Assembly: GCA_035293805.1 (NCBI GenBank)
Contig: DATGMD010000044.1
Span: forward strand, 186,001-250,000
Origin: JAJPHF01 sp035293805
GTDB lineage: Bacteria; Chloroflexota; UBA6077; JAJPHF01
DNA: 64,000 nt
Reading direction: 5' to 3'
In this document: piece by piece, positions 24,492 to 33,088 of the stretch
Numbering within the stretch: the stretch's first letter is position 1
Layout: each line of letters begins with the position of its first letter
The notes under the pieces: generated by a model
The model's input: the letters and a program-made list of their open reading frames with translations, nothing else
Told to the model about the DNA's origin: nothing
Databases searched by the model: none
Made by a program: the position numbers and the translations under genes

Positions 24492-25813
24492 GCACGGCCG
24501 CCTCGGCCCCGGCCACCGGCGCGCGCGCGTGGCTGCGCGCCCGCGTCGAGCCGGCGGTGCTGCCCGCCGCGGCCGTCGCCATCGTCGTGGCCCTCGGCTT
24601 CGGCCTGATCGCGCCGGTGCTGCCGCTCTACGCGCGGTCGTTCGGCGTGGCGGCCGCGCAGGTCGGCCTGCTGAGCGCGGCCTTCTCGCTCGTCCGGCTC
24701 GTCTGCGACGTACCGGCGGGGCGGCTGGTGAACCGCATCGGGCCGGCGCGCAGCGTGGCGCTCGGCACGGCCATCGTTGCGGTCTCATCGGCAGCTGCCG
24801 GTCTGGCGACGAGCTTCGCGGCGCTGGTGGTCCTGCGCGGCGCCGGGGGCACGGGCTCGGCGCTGTTCTCGGCCGGCCTGATGGCCTACATCCTGAGCGT
24901 CGTCCCGCGCGAGCGCATGGGCCGCGCGATGGGCGTGTACCAGGCGTCCTTCCTGCTCGGGTCGGCCTTCGGCCCGGCCGTCGGCGGGCTGACGGCGGAC
25001 CAGCTTGGGCTGCGCGGCCCGTTCTTTGTCTACGCGGCCTTTTGTGTCGGCGCGACCGGCGTCGCGCTCGTCACGCTGCGGGGCGCGACGCCGGGGAACG
25101 GCGGGGAGCCGGCGCGCGCCGCCCACGGCGCATCCGCGTCCACCGGCGGCGGGTCGGGGCGGCGGCTGCGCTTCGCCGGCCTGCCGCCCTCGCGGGGCCT
25201 GCTGGCTGCGCTGAGCGGCGCCTTCGCCCTGTGGTGGTTCCAGGGCGGCTTCCGCTTCACCCTGGTGCCGCTGTTTGCCGAGGAGCGCCTGGGGCTCGAC
25301 GTGGCGGCGATCAGCTTCGGCGTCACCGTGTCGGCGGTGGCGAACCTGTGCGCCACCTGGCCGGCGGGCTGGGCGGCCGATCGCTTCGGGCGCCACGCGG
25401 TCGGCGTGCCGGCCTTCGCGGGGATCGCGCTGGCTGCCGCGGCGATGCTGCTGGCGCGCGACTTCCCCGGCTACCTCGCCGCGAACGCGCTGCTCGGCGT
25501 GTGCTACGGCGCGGCGGCGGTCGTGCCGGGCACGCTGCTCGCCGACGCCATCCCCCGCGAGCGCGCTGGCGAGGCGTCGGGCTACAACTACCTGGCCCAG
25601 GACCTTGGCAACGTGCTCGGGCCGGTGGCCGTAGGCTGGCTGCTCGACGTCGCCGGCTACCCTGGCGCCGTCGCCCTCGCCGCGGCCCCCGCGCTGGCGG
25701 CCGCCGGGGCCATTGGTGTGGCCCGTCGCCAGGCGGCGATCGCTCTACCCTGCAGAGCAGAGATCGAGGTGAAGGGAGGAGGTGGGGGACACCCCCACAC
25801 CCCCCGAGAGTGA
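24488..25813 (+). CDS. MFS transporter
   Basis: A 441-residue major facilitator protein with about 12 hydrophobic segments. It shows the cytoplasmic-loop motif DVPAGRLVNRIGPAR after helix 2, repeated in the second half as TWPAGWAADRFGRHA, and FLLGSAFGPAVGG in helix 5. It resembles drug or sugar efflux permeases; the substrate is unknown. ATG 24488 is preferred because TM1 follows soon after and a leader ORF ends on it; ATG 24374 would add a basic Pro/Arg-rich tail. The last ten or so codons (GGGGHPHTPRE) are encoded by a dispersed G/C repeat, so the gene's end has been replaced or extended by repeat DNA. Confidence 0.75.
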   Translation: MSTAASAPATGARAWLRARVEPAVLPAAAVAIVVALGFGLIAPVLPLYARSFGVAAAQVGLLSAAFSLVRLVCDVPAGRLVNRIGPARSVALGTAIVAVSSAAAGLATSFAALVVLRGAGGTGSALFSAGLMAYILSVVPRERMGRAMGVYQASFLLGSAFGPAVGGLTADQLGLRGPFFVYAAFCVGATGVALVTLRGATPGNGGEPARAAHGASASTGGGSGRRLRFAGLPPSRGLLAALSGAFALWWFQGGFRFTLVPLFAEERLGLDVAAISFGVTVSAVANLCATWPAGWAADRFGRHAVGVPAFAGIALAAAAMLLARDFPGYLAANALLGVCYGAAAVVPGTLLADAIPRERAGEASGYNYLAQDLGNVLGPVAVGWLLDVAGYPGAVALAAAPALAAAGAIGVARRQAAIALPCRAEIEVKGGGGGHPHTPRE

Positions 25814-26057
25814 GGATGGGTAGGTGGGGCCCCCCCACACCCCCGGCAGGGGAGCGCCCCTGCAGCCCCGGGGAGAGGTCCCGCGAGGCGGCCACGCTCA
25901 ACACGGGGGCGGGAGCGTCCCTGCACCCCCGGGGAGAGGACGGAGCACGCCTCCCGGTAGGGAAGCCTCCCTGCACCTCGGGCACGAGCAGCACCGCGCC
26001 CTGGCCGCTCGGCAGGGAGCACACCTCCCGGTAGGGAAGCCTCCCTGCACCTCGGGC
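25780..26057. repeat. array of G/C-rich dispersed repeats
   Basis: Three repeat types are packed in 278 bases. AGGTGGGG(GA)CACCCCCACACCCC occurs at 25780-25806 and 25822-25846 and also at 21744-21769. A 28-bp unit (GGAGCGYCCCTGCA, then CCCCGGGGAGAGG) occurs at 25851-25878 and 25912-25939 with 2 differences. A 42-bp unit containing CTCCCGGTAGGGAAGCC occurs at 25942-25983 and 26016-26057 with 1 difference. Most units are partly palindromic. The array overlaps the end of the MFS gene and sits 11 bases from the convergent SBP gene. Confidence 0.8.
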
Positions 26058-26068
26058 CTCCGGCGCCC

Positions 26069-27208
26069 TTATTGCTGGCGAGGCGCGGGGGCGGGGCCGA
26101 GCTGCGCTACCGCGTAGTCGGCGTACTGGCTGTCCACGAAGGCGTCCAGGTCGATGGGGCGCTCCAGGTGGCCGCCCTCGAGGTACCAGGCCATGTCGTA
26201 GGCCAGCGCATCCTTGTTGATGCGGCCGTCGGGATCGATGGACGTGAGCCCGCGCTTCCGCAGCAGGTCGGCGTTCAGGGCCGCGTCCAGGTGGTTGTAG
26301 GGAGTCAGCAGGCGCGCCAGATCGTCCACGCCCACGCCCTGCACGGCCGCCGCGTTCCAATCGCGCGCCGCGCGGACGTAAGCCACCGCGAGCCGGCGGG
26401 TCAGCTCGGGGCGGTCGATGAGGCTCGGGCCGATCACCTGCACGGCGATCTCGTGGTCCGGGTAATCGTCCGCCAGCCAGCGCAGCACCACGGCCGAGTC
26501 CTGGTTGAGCGCGGTGGAGATGGACGGCTCGACCGCTATGGCAGCGTCGATCGAGCCGTTCGCCAGTGCCGCGGGCATGTCGGGGAACGGCAGCTGTACC
26601 TGGTCCAGCTCGTCCAGGCGGTGGCCCTCGCGCTTCAGCCCGCGGTCGACGTCGATGCCCAGCCCGCCCGGCAGCGACGAGGACGCCACCTTGCGGCCCA
26701 CCAGATCGGAGAGCGTGCGGACGGCGCCGCTGTCCCACAGCTCCTTGCGCACAAGCGTCGCATGACTGTGCTGGCCCGGCGAGCCGCGGCTCGCGTCGAG
26801 AATCGCCTTCATTGACACCCCGCGCAGCACCGCGTTGAAGGTGGCCGGGACGACCGCCTGCTGCGACACGTCGAGCTGCCCCTGGGCGATCAGCGGCACC
26901 ATCTCGGCGCCGCTTCGGAAGGTGTCGTACTGGACCTCGATGCCCTGCTCGGTGAAGTAGCCCCGGTCGATCCCAATGTAGAAGGGGTAGAGCACCGCGG
27001 CCACCTGGCCGACGCTGACTGGCGTGAGCGGGCCGGGCGGCTGCGCGGCGGGCTGGGCCGCCGCCAGTGCGGCGCTTTGCGCGGCGGGCGCGGCCGCAGT
27101 CGGCGCGCTCGGCGCGCGTGGCGGCTGCGCGGCGGGCGTGGCGGGCGCCCCGCATCCCAGTAGCAGCCCAAGGGCGGCAAGCACGACGCACCGGACGGTG
27201 CGGGGCAT
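26069..27208 (-). CDS. ABC-type solute-binding lipoprotein (NMT1-like)
   Basis: A 379-residue protein. The lipoprotein signal ends at LLLGC and is followed by a 55-residue Ala/Pro/Gln linker. The NMT1-like fold then begins: VAAVLYPFYIGIDRGYFTEQGIEVQ, GQLDVSQQAVVPATFNAVLRG, LVGRKVASSSLPGGLGIDVDRGL and VEPSISTALN. The C-terminus DSQYADYAVAQLGPAPAPRQQ closely resembles the end of the SBP at 62480 (DYAVAQLGPYR), so the two are paralogues. AGGAGGAG precedes the ATG. No permease genes are nearby. Confidence 0.78.
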   Translation of the reverse strand: MPRTVRCVVLAALGLLLGCGAPATPAAQPPRAPSAPTAAAPAAQSAALAAAQPAAQPPGPLTPVSVGQVAAVLYPFYIGIDRGYFTEQGIEVQYDTFRSGAEMVPLIAQGQLDVSQQAVVPATFNAVLRGVSMKAILDASRGSPGQHSHATLVRKELWDSGAVRTLSDLVGRKVASSSLPGGLGIDVDRGLKREGHRLDELDQVQLPFPDMPAALANGSIDAAIAVEPSISTALNQDSAVVLRWLADDYPDHEIAVQVIGPSLIDRPELTRRLAVAYVRAARDWNAAAVQGVGVDDLARLLTPYNHLDAALNADLLRKRGLTSIDPDGRINKDALAYDMAWYLEGGHLERPIDLDAFVDSQYADYAVAQLGPAPAPRQQ

Positions 27209-27271
27209 GGCTCCTCCTCGCCCGGCCCCCACGGCGCGCGAGCCGCGGGCGGACGGCACAGATTAGCGCCT

Positions 27272-27300
27272 ATCGTAGGCGCCGCCCGCGCGCCTGTCAA
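27272..27300 (-). promoter_or_regulatory. promoter of the 26069 SBP gene
   Basis: On the minus strand, TTGACA (27295-27300), a 17-base spacer and TACGAT (27272-27277), 64 bases before the start codon. Confidence 0.75.
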
Positions 27301-27343
27301 GCAATTCTCCGCCCCTTTACCGTTCCCAGGCGGCCGGCCACGT

Positions 27344-27370
27344 TAAACGTTCCCCCGCGACCACCGATGA
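27344..27370 (+). promoter_or_regulatory. possible sigma-28 (FliA) promoter of the chemoreceptor
   Basis: TAAACGTT (27344-27351), 11 bases and ACCGATGA (27363-27370). Each half matches 6 of 8 positions of the enteric FliA consensus TAAAGTTT-N11-GCCGATAA, at exact spacing. It lies 110 bases before an MCP gene, a usual FliA target. A sigma-70 reading (TTAAAC-N17-GATGAT) is also possible. Confidence 0.45.
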
Positions 27371-27480
27371 TGCTACAGGTACCGCGCCCCGCCAGGCTTC
27401 GGGCGGCTGGACCGGCCCGACGGCCGGGAGCGGCCCTCAGGACGCGCGTTCCCAGGTCACCATCCGAGGAGGCAGACTGT

Positions 27481-29553
27481 ATGCAAGTGGGGATTCGGGC
27501 GAAGCTATTCGCCGGCTTCGGGGTCGTGCTCGCGCTGCTCGCCGGCGTCGGCATCATCGGCCTAGTGCAGCTACAGAGCGCCAATGCGGCGCTCCGAGCA
27601 ATGGCTGACCGCGAGCTGGCCGGGGTCGAGGCCGCGCTGCTCGCTCAGAACGCCGTCCGTACGCTGCAGCGCGACGTGCGGCAAGGGGCGATGACCGCGG
27701 GCAGCGAGAGCACGGTCGACTGGCGCAGCAGCTACGATGCCGCTGCGGCGGAGTTCGCCGCGCAGCGCGACCGCCTGGCCGAGCTGCTCGACGACGACGA
27801 AGGCCAGCTGAAGCTCGGCACGCTGGACGCGATGTACGAGAACTGGACGCCGGTGCGCGAGCGCGCCGCGGAGCTTGGCCCCACCAGCCTGTCCGCCGCC
27901 CGCGAGGTGCTGTTCAGCCCGGGTTCCGTCTGGGCCGTCGAGGGCATTGACCGCGCCATCGACGACCTGGTGGCCTACAAGCGTGCGAGCGCAGCGGCCG
28001 CCGTGGCGCGCTCGCAGGCGAGCGCCGAGGAGACGCGCCGCCTGGTGGTGGGCATCGTCGTGGGCGCCATGCTGATCGGGTTCGGCGTGGCCTGGCTCCT
28101 CGCGCGCCGCATTGCCGGCGGCGTGACGCAGGTCACGGCCGCCGCCCGCGGCCTGGCCGTCGGCAACCTCGACCAGCGGCTCGACGTCCACTCGCGCGAC
28201 GAGATCGGCGAGATGGCCGACGCCGTGCGCGCGACCATCGCCTACCAGCAGCACATCGCTGCCGCCGCCGAGGCCATCGCCCGCGGCGACCTCAGCCGCG
28301 ACGTGCCGGTGCAGTCGGCCGACGACGTGCTGGGCAACGCCTTCCGGCACATGGCCACGAACCTGCGCGGCCTCGTCGGCGAGGTCCGCGATTCCGCCGA
28401 GGATGTGGCGACCGCGTCGCAGCAGCTTGGCAGCGCCGCCGGCCAGACCGGGCAGGCCGTGCAGCAGGTGGCGGCCGCCGTGCAGCAGGTCGCCGCGGGC
28501 GCCCAGGAGCAGGCCGCGTCGGCCCAGGGCACCCACCGCCAGGTCGAGCAGCTCGTCCAGGCCATCGAGCAGGTGGCGGTCGGCGCGCAGGAGCAGGCAC
28601 GGTCGGCCGCCGCGGCCTCGACCACGGCGATCGAGATGGCCGGCGGCATCGCCGCGATGGCGACGACCGCGCAAAGCGTTGCGGCTGCCAGCCAGGACAT
28701 GCGCGCGTCGGCCCAGGCGGGCGCCCGCGCGGTCCAGCAGACCGTCGAGGGGATGAATGCGGTGCGGAGCGTCGTGGCCCGCGCGGCCGAGACCGTCGAG
28801 GGGCTCGGCAAGCTGGGCGAGCGCATCGGCACGGTAGTCGAGACGATCGACGACATCGCCGAGCAGACGAACCTGCTCGCCCTCAACGCCGCCATCGAGG
28901 CGGCGCGGGCCGGCGAGCACGGCAAGGGCTTCGCGGTGGTGGCGGACGAAGTGCGCAAGCTGGCCGAGCGGTCCCAGCGCGAGACCAGGACCATCGCCAG
29001 CCTGATCCGCGACGTGCAGGCGAGCACCCGCGACGCCGTGGAGGCGATGTCCCGGGGCGCGCGCCAGGTCGAGGCGGGCTCGGCCGAGGCCGACCAGGCC
29101 GGCCAGGCACTCGGCACCATTCTGGAGGCCGTGCAGCAGACCACGCGCCAGGTGGAAGAGATCGCGGCCACGGCCGGCCTGATGGCCGAGCGCAGCCGCG
29201 CGGTCAGCGACGCAATCACCAACATTTCCAGCGTCGTGGAAGAGGCCACCGCGGGCACCGAGGAGATGGCGGCCTCGGCGGGCGGCGTGGGCGAGGCGGT
29301 GGGCGCGATCGCCGCGGTCGCCGAGGAGCACTCGGCGACGAGCGAAGAGATGTCCGCGGCCACGGAGCAGATGAGCGCGCAGGTCGAGGAGATGACGGCC
29401 CAAGCCGTCGAGCTATCCGGCACCGCCGACCACCTGCGCGCGCTCGTGGCGCGCTTCCGGCTCGAGGCGGACACGCCGGCGGGCGAGCTGGTCCCGCGCC
29501 GCCGCGCCGACGACTGGAGCCACCCCGCGCCCGTCGTGGCGCGGAGCGCCTGA
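27481..29553 (+). CDS. methyl-accepting chemotaxis protein
   Basis: A 690-residue transmembrane chemoreceptor. TM1 is at about 8-30 and TM2 at about 188-208, flanking a roughly 155-residue extracytoplasmic helical (4HB-type) sensor. HAMP follows (about 209-260), then a second HAMP-like helix pair (about 255-305). A long cytoplasmic coiled coil runs to about 660. The conserved hairpin tip ETIDDIAEQTNLLALNAAIE with ARAGEHGKGFAVVADEVRKLAE binds CheA/CheW. Heptad Gln/Glu-rich stretches are likely methylation sites. GAGGAGG precedes the ATG. The neighbouring SBP genes on both sides raise the idea of SBP-mediated sensing, which is not shown. Confidence 0.9.
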   Translation: MQVGIRAKLFAGFGVVLALLAGVGIIGLVQLQSANAALRAMADRELAGVEAALLAQNAVRTLQRDVRQGAMTAGSESTVDWRSSYDAAAAEFAAQRDRLAELLDDDEGQLKLGTLDAMYENWTPVRERAAELGPTSLSAAREVLFSPGSVWAVEGIDRAIDDLVAYKRASAAAAVARSQASAEETRRLVVGIVVGAMLIGFGVAWLLARRIAGGVTQVTAAARGLAVGNLDQRLDVHSRDEIGEMADAVRATIAYQQHIAAAAEAIARGDLSRDVPVQSADDVLGNAFRHMATNLRGLVGEVRDSAEDVATASQQLGSAAGQTGQAVQQVAAAVQQVAAGAQEQAASAQGTHRQVEQLVQAIEQVAVGAQEQARSAAAASTTAIEMAGGIAAMATTAQSVAAASQDMRASAQAGARAVQQTVEGMNAVRSVVARAAETVEGLGKLGERIGTVVETIDDIAEQTNLLALNAAIEAARAGEHGKGFAVVADEVRKLAERSQRETRTIASLIRDVQASTRDAVEAMSRGARQVEAGSAEADQAGQALGTILEAVQQTTRQVEEIAATAGLMAERSRAVSDAITNISSVVEEATAGTEEMAASAGGVGEAVGAIAAVAEEHSATSEEMSAATEQMSAQVEEMTAQAVELSGTADHLRALVARFRLEADTPAGELVPRRRADDWSHPAPVVARSA

Positions 29554-29578
29554 ACGCCCGGGCAGACGGCGAAGAGCC

Positions 29579-29614
29579 GGGCGGGCCGCGCGCCGCACGC
29601 GGCGCGGCCCGCCC
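29579..29614. terminator. G/C stem-loop after the chemoreceptor gene
   Basis: GGGCGGGCCGC (29579-29589) and GCGGCCCGCCC (29604-29614) are perfect 11-base arms, 26 bases beyond the MCP stop. No T-run follows. Confidence 0.5.
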
Positions 29615-29639
29615 CGTACCGACGAGAGGAGAGACGAGC

Positions 29640-30740
29640 GTGAGACGCCACGACCTACGGGCCCTGGCCCGAGCCGCCCTGTTGGGGGCCGTGCTCCTGG
29701 GCGCCGCCTGCGCGCCTCCCACCCTGCTCAGCGGCGGACCCGCCCCGCTCACGGCGGCGAGCCCGAGCGCCAACGCCAGCGTCGCCGACTTCTATCACGG
29801 CAAGACAGTGCGCATCGTCGTCGGCTTCGCGCCGGGTGGGGGCTTTGACACCTACTCGCGGCTGATAGCACGGCACCTCGGGAAGTACATCCCGGGCCAC
29901 CCGAACGTCATCGTGGAGAACGCGCCCGGCGCGGCGAGCGCCACTGCGGCTAACCAGGTCTACAACAGCCGGCCGAAGGACGGCACGGTGATCGCCAACT
30001 TTAACGAGAACCTGGTGCTGCTCCAGGCGCTGGGCGCGAGGGGCGTGGAGTACGATGCGCGCCGCTTCCAATTCCTGGGCAGCCTGGCCGACAGCCCGAG
30101 CGTCTGCGCCTTCCGCACCGATTCGGGCATAGAGAGCTTCGCCGACATCATCGGCGGGCGCGAGGCCAGCGTGGCCGCCGACTCGCCCGGCTCCACCTCC
30201 CACGACGTGCCCGCCGTGCTGCGCGAGGCGCTCGGCGCCCACCTGAACGTCATCACCGGCTACAACGGCACGTCGCAGAGCCGCGTCGCGGTCGACCGGA
30301 AGGAAGTGGACGGCGCTTGTTGGACCTGGGACTCGATGAGCGTGACAGCGCATACCTGGTTCGAGCAGTCGCCGCCAGCTGCCCAGGTGCTGGTCGCTAT
30401 GGGCAGCGAGACGCCCAAGCACCCGTGGCTGGCGAACACGCCGCCCGCGCTGTCGCTCGCCCAGACGGAGCTGGCACGGCAGCTCATCCTCGGCGTGAGC
30501 CTGCCGTCGCAGATGGGGAAGCCGCTGGCGGTGGCCCCCGAGGTACCCCCGGAGCGCGTCGCCGCGCTGCGCCAGGCGCTCGCCCAGGTGTTGACCGACC
30601 CGGCGCTGAAGGCGGATGCGAGCCAGTGGCAGCTCGAGATCGCCGCCAAGCCGGCCCCCGAGGTCGAGTCGCGCGTCAAGCAGATCCTCGACCTGCCCCC
30701 GGACGCGAAGGCCAAGCTGAAGGAGATCATGGGGAGCTAA
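29640..30740 (+). CDS. TctC/Bug-family tripartite tricarboxylate-type solute-binding lipoprotein
   Basis: A 366-residue protein whose signal ends at a GAAC lipobox. The Bug fold is clear: GKTVRIVVGFAPGGGFDTYSRLIARHLGKYIPGHPNVIVENAPGAAS is the hallmark N-terminal part, and the C-terminus has the usual PPERVAALRQALAQVLTDPAL. Bug proteins bind carboxylates or aromatic acids for TctAB membrane proteins, none of which are in the window. The start is GTG 29640 with AGGAGAG upstream. A perfect 57-bp palindrome lies 7 bases after the stop codon. Confidence 0.8.
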   Translation: MRRHDLRALARAALLGAVLLGAACAPPTLLSGGPAPLTAASPSANASVADFYHGKTVRIVVGFAPGGGFDTYSRLIARHLGKYIPGHPNVIVENAPGAASATAANQVYNSRPKDGTVIANFNENLVLLQALGARGVEYDARRFQFLGSLADSPSVCAFRTDSGIESFADIIGGREASVAADSPGSTSHDVPAVLREALGAHLNVITGYNGTSQSRVAVDRKEVDGACWTWDSMSVTAHTWFEQSPPAAQVLVAMGSETPKHPWLANTPPALSLAQTELARQLILGVSLPSQMGKPLAVAPEVPPERVAALRQALAQVLTDPALKADASQWQLEIAAKPAPEVESRVKQILDLPPDAKAKLKEIMGS

Positions 30741-30747
30741 ACCGGAG

Positions 30748-30804
30748 GCCGAGAACCGGCAGGACTCGGCTGGCCGGGCCAGCCGAGTCCTGCCGGTTCT
30801 CGGC
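30748..30804. repeat. perfect 57-bp palindrome between convergent genes
   Basis: Arms of 28 bases (30748-30775 and 30777-30804) are exact complements with a single G at the centre (30776). The left arm begins GCCGAGAACCGGC and ends CGGCTGGCC. It fills the gap between the TctC-type gene and the convergent VOC gene and could be a two-way terminator or cruciform. Confidence 0.85.
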
Positions 30805-30819
30805 TCGACAGACGAGGGG

Positions 30820-31800
30820 TTAGCCCCGGAAGGGGATCAAGGCGTCGTGGCCGCGCACGTAGTGCTGCTGCGACTGCTCGGGGTTGCGGTTGACCATGAA
30901 GCGCCGGTACATCGCGTGGTGCAGGCCGCGGACCTCGTGCTCCAGGGTGTGCAGCCGCTCGCCCGAGTCCGGGTCCACGATCTCCTTGAAGCGGAACTGG
31001 TGGTTCCGTGGCTCCTCCATGATGAGGTCGCGCGCCTTCAGCCAGCTGTAGGGCTCGGAGAAATTCGCCACGTAGACGGCAATGTGGTGGCCGTCGTAGG
31101 GGGGGATCGGTCCATCCGTCTCGCGGAAGCTCAGCCACTGGTGCGTGCCGATCTCCACGCGCGCCGCCACGCCCGCCGGGTCCTGCTCCACGCGGCTCGG
31201 CGCGTGCAGCACCCGCTCGTAGAAGCGCGCGATGCCGGCCGCCGTGCCCGGCCGCACCTGGAACTCGACGTAGGGCAGGCCCAGGAGGATGTCGCCGAAC
31301 CGCGCGTCCGGGGCGTAGCAGCGGAACTGGTTGCCCCACGGACAGGTCGCGGCCACGTACCCATCTTCGCGAGAATAGCTGAACTTCGTCCCGGCCAGCG
31401 GCTCCCGCACCGCCGCCAACCGCTCCTCCAGCGCGTCCAGGTCCGGCACGACGATGCCGATGTGGCCGGGGATCACCTGGGGCGAGCGCGTCGGCAGATG
31501 GAACTGCTGCTCGCCGAGGTTCACCCAGATGTTGTTCAAGCCGACGTTCATGTAGGGGTCGCGCGTGAACCCCATGCCTACGAGGTAGAACAGCATTGCC
31601 TTCGGCTGGTCGGGCTGGGTGACGTTCACGTGCTCCAGCGCGACGACGTTCCCCACGTCCTCGGTGGCGAACGCCCGGGTGGGCGTGCCATTGGGCTGGA
31701 CCTGGCCCTGCGCGCCGTTGCTGCCGGCCTTCCGCGCCGCCCCGCTCGGGCGGGCCTTCGTCCGCGCGCCGTTCGTGCCTGCCGCTTTGACCGCTGCCAT
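30820..31800 (-). CDS. VOC-family protein with two glyoxalase-like modules
   Basis: A 326-residue protein. Residues 1-48 are a basic, low-complexity Ala/Gly/Lys tail. Two beta-alpha-beta-beta-beta VOC modules follow: about 52-155 (VALEHVNVTQPDQPKAMLFY; GHIGIVVPDLDALEERL) and about 160-300 (VEFQVRPGTAAGIARFYERVL; HHIAVYVANFSEPYSWLK). H56, H112 and E-rich strands could give a metal site, but I cannot fix the ligand set. It could be a ring-cleaving dioxygenase or a binding protein. No signal peptide is present, so it is cytoplasmic. It is monocistronic and ends beside the 57-bp palindrome. Confidence 0.7.
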   Translation of the reverse strand: MAAVKAAGTNGARTKARPSGAARKAGSNGAQGQVQPNGTPTRAFATEDVGNVVALEHVNVTQPDQPKAMLFYLVGMGFTRDPYMNVGLNNIWVNLGEQQFHLPTRSPQVIPGHIGIVVPDLDALEERLAAVREPLAGTKFSYSREDGYVAATCPWGNQFRCYAPDARFGDILLGLPYVEFQVRPGTAAGIARFYERVLHAPSRVEQDPAGVAARVEIGTHQWLSFRETDGPIPPYDGHHIAVYVANFSEPYSWLKARDLIMEEPRNHQFRFKEIVDPDSGERLHTLEHEVRGLHHAMYRRFMVNRNPEQSQQHYVRGHDALIPFRG

Positions 31801-32062
31801 CGCGTTCTTCCTCCCGACGGCTATACGCCTGGGCCGCTCCCCCGGCCGCTTACGGCACCACTATAGCGCGCCGCGCCGCGCCCGGCGACTCATAACCTCC
31901 ACAGACCGCGGGCGGCAACCCGCAGTCTCGCCCCGCGTTGCCGTCCGCCCGGCTCGGCGGTACCATCTGTCTTTGACAGCGCAAGGTGCTGAGCCAGCGC
32001 GACATGCGCCATCAGCGCGCGACGACGAGCCGGGCGCGCCGGCTCGGGACCGGGAGGAGCCG

Positions 32063-32767
32063 ATGCGCAGCCCCGCCGACTTCGAAGTGCTCGACACGCT
32101 GGCGGCGCGCGTAGCGCCCCAGCACACCGCCCTGCTCGTGGTGGACATGCAGAACGACTACTGCGCGCCGGGCGGCGCCAGCGATCAGAACGGGCGCGAC
32201 CTGACCATGATCCAGGGCATCGTGCCGGCGCTGCGCGATCTCGTCGAAGCCGCGCGCGCTGCCGGGCTCCTGATCGTCTGGGCCAAGTACACTCTCGGCC
32301 CGGGCAGCGCCGGGCTCGCCGGTCCCGAGATCCTCCGCCGCGGCCAAAACTTCAAGGGCGCCGACGCCACGGTGAAAGGCACGTGGGGCCACGAGATCAT
32401 CGCCGACCTGCCGTACCGTCCCGACGAGGACCTGGTGGTTGAGAAGCGCCGCGTGTCGGCGTTCATCGGCACCGACCTGGATACCTGCCTGCGGGGTCAG
32501 GGCATCAAGACGCTCGTGGTCACCGGCGTCATGACGCAGACCTGCGTCGAGACGACCGTGCGCGACGCCATGTGCTACGACTACTACGTGGCGGTGGTAG
32601 ACGACTGCTGCGCGTCTGGCGCGCTGGCGCAGCACGAGACGAGCATCCGCAACATGGCGACCTTCCTGCGCTACGACGAGGCGATCACCACGTCCGAGCG
32701 GCTCCGCGCCATCTGGGCGGCGGCGCCCACTAGCGGCCGCGCGCCCGCGCAGGCCACGCCGGCGTAG
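32063..32767 (+). CDS. isochorismatase-fold cysteine hydrolase
   Basis: A 234-residue protein with the complete catalytic triad of the family: Asp in LLVVDMQNDYCAPGG, Lys in VEKRRVSAF and Cys in GVMTQTCVETT. Relatives hydrolyse amides or carbamates (N-carbamoylsarcosine, biuret, ureidoacrylate) or vinyl ethers (isochorismate). The substrate is not predictable; catabolic context favours amide hydrolysis. ATG 32063 has GGGAGGAG upstream. It has a paralogue at 61857 that lacks the nucleophile. Confidence 0.82.
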   Translation: MRSPADFEVLDTLAARVAPQHTALLVVDMQNDYCAPGGASDQNGRDLTMIQGIVPALRDLVEAARAAGLLIVWAKYTLGPGSAGLAGPEILRRGQNFKGADATVKGTWGHEIIADLPYRPDEDLVVEKRRVSAFIGTDLDTCLRGQGIKTLVVTGVMTQTCVETTVRDAMCYDYYVAVVDDCCASGALAQHETSIRNMATFLRYDEAITTSERLRAIWAAAPTSGRAPAQATPA

Positions 32768-33088
32768 TAAGCAAGGCGCGCGGCGAGCAGCCAGGGCGCG
32801 ACAAGCGGTGCGCCTACAGGCTTACTAGAGGCGCCGCTTGTTGCGCCCCGCCGGGGTGGCACGCGGGCCGGGATAGAGGTGCTGCTTGCCGGCTTCTGCT
32901 GGCGCGTCACCTGGTTCGGCGATGACCGGCGTGCCCGCCGCCGCCTGACCTGGGTTTCGGTCGGGTCGTCGTAGGGCAGGGTCTTGCACCGTATCGCCCG
33001 TGGCCAACTGCAGCTACCGAGCGGCAGGGGACGAGCCCCTGCCCTACGACGGCCACCGGGACCTGACGGATCCGCCAGGCAGCTGGCG
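32768..33088. other. convergent intergenic region with palindromic repeats
   Basis: No gene is seen. It holds an imperfect inverted repeat (about 32790-32855, GGGCGCGACAAGCGG against CCGCTTGTTGCGCCC). It also has a reverse partial copy (about 32966-32990, TCGTAGGGCAGGG...) and a full copy (33022-33049) of the ACGAG-centred repeat found at 17218-17245. Confidence 0.6.
33022..33049. repeat. ACGAG-centred palindromic repeat copy
   Basis: Reads CGGCAGGGG-ACGAG-CCCCTGCC then CTACGA. It is identical over 28 bases to 17218-17245 and lies 40 bases from the 3' end of the amidohydrolase gene. Confidence 0.75.

Noticed and set aside
25780..26057. Considered as a CRISPR array
   Set aside because: The repeats are of three kinds, unequal in length and spacing, and there are no regular spacers or cas genes.
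25323..27191. 622-codon minus-strand frame overlapping the SBP at 26069 in another frame
   Set aside because: The SBP frame has a signal peptide, ribosome site and family similarity; the other frame has none of these.
31973..31978. Perfect TTGACA upstream of the isochorismatase gene at 32063
   Set aside because: No acceptable -10 lies 16-19 bases downstream (AGCGAC), so I do not call a promoter.
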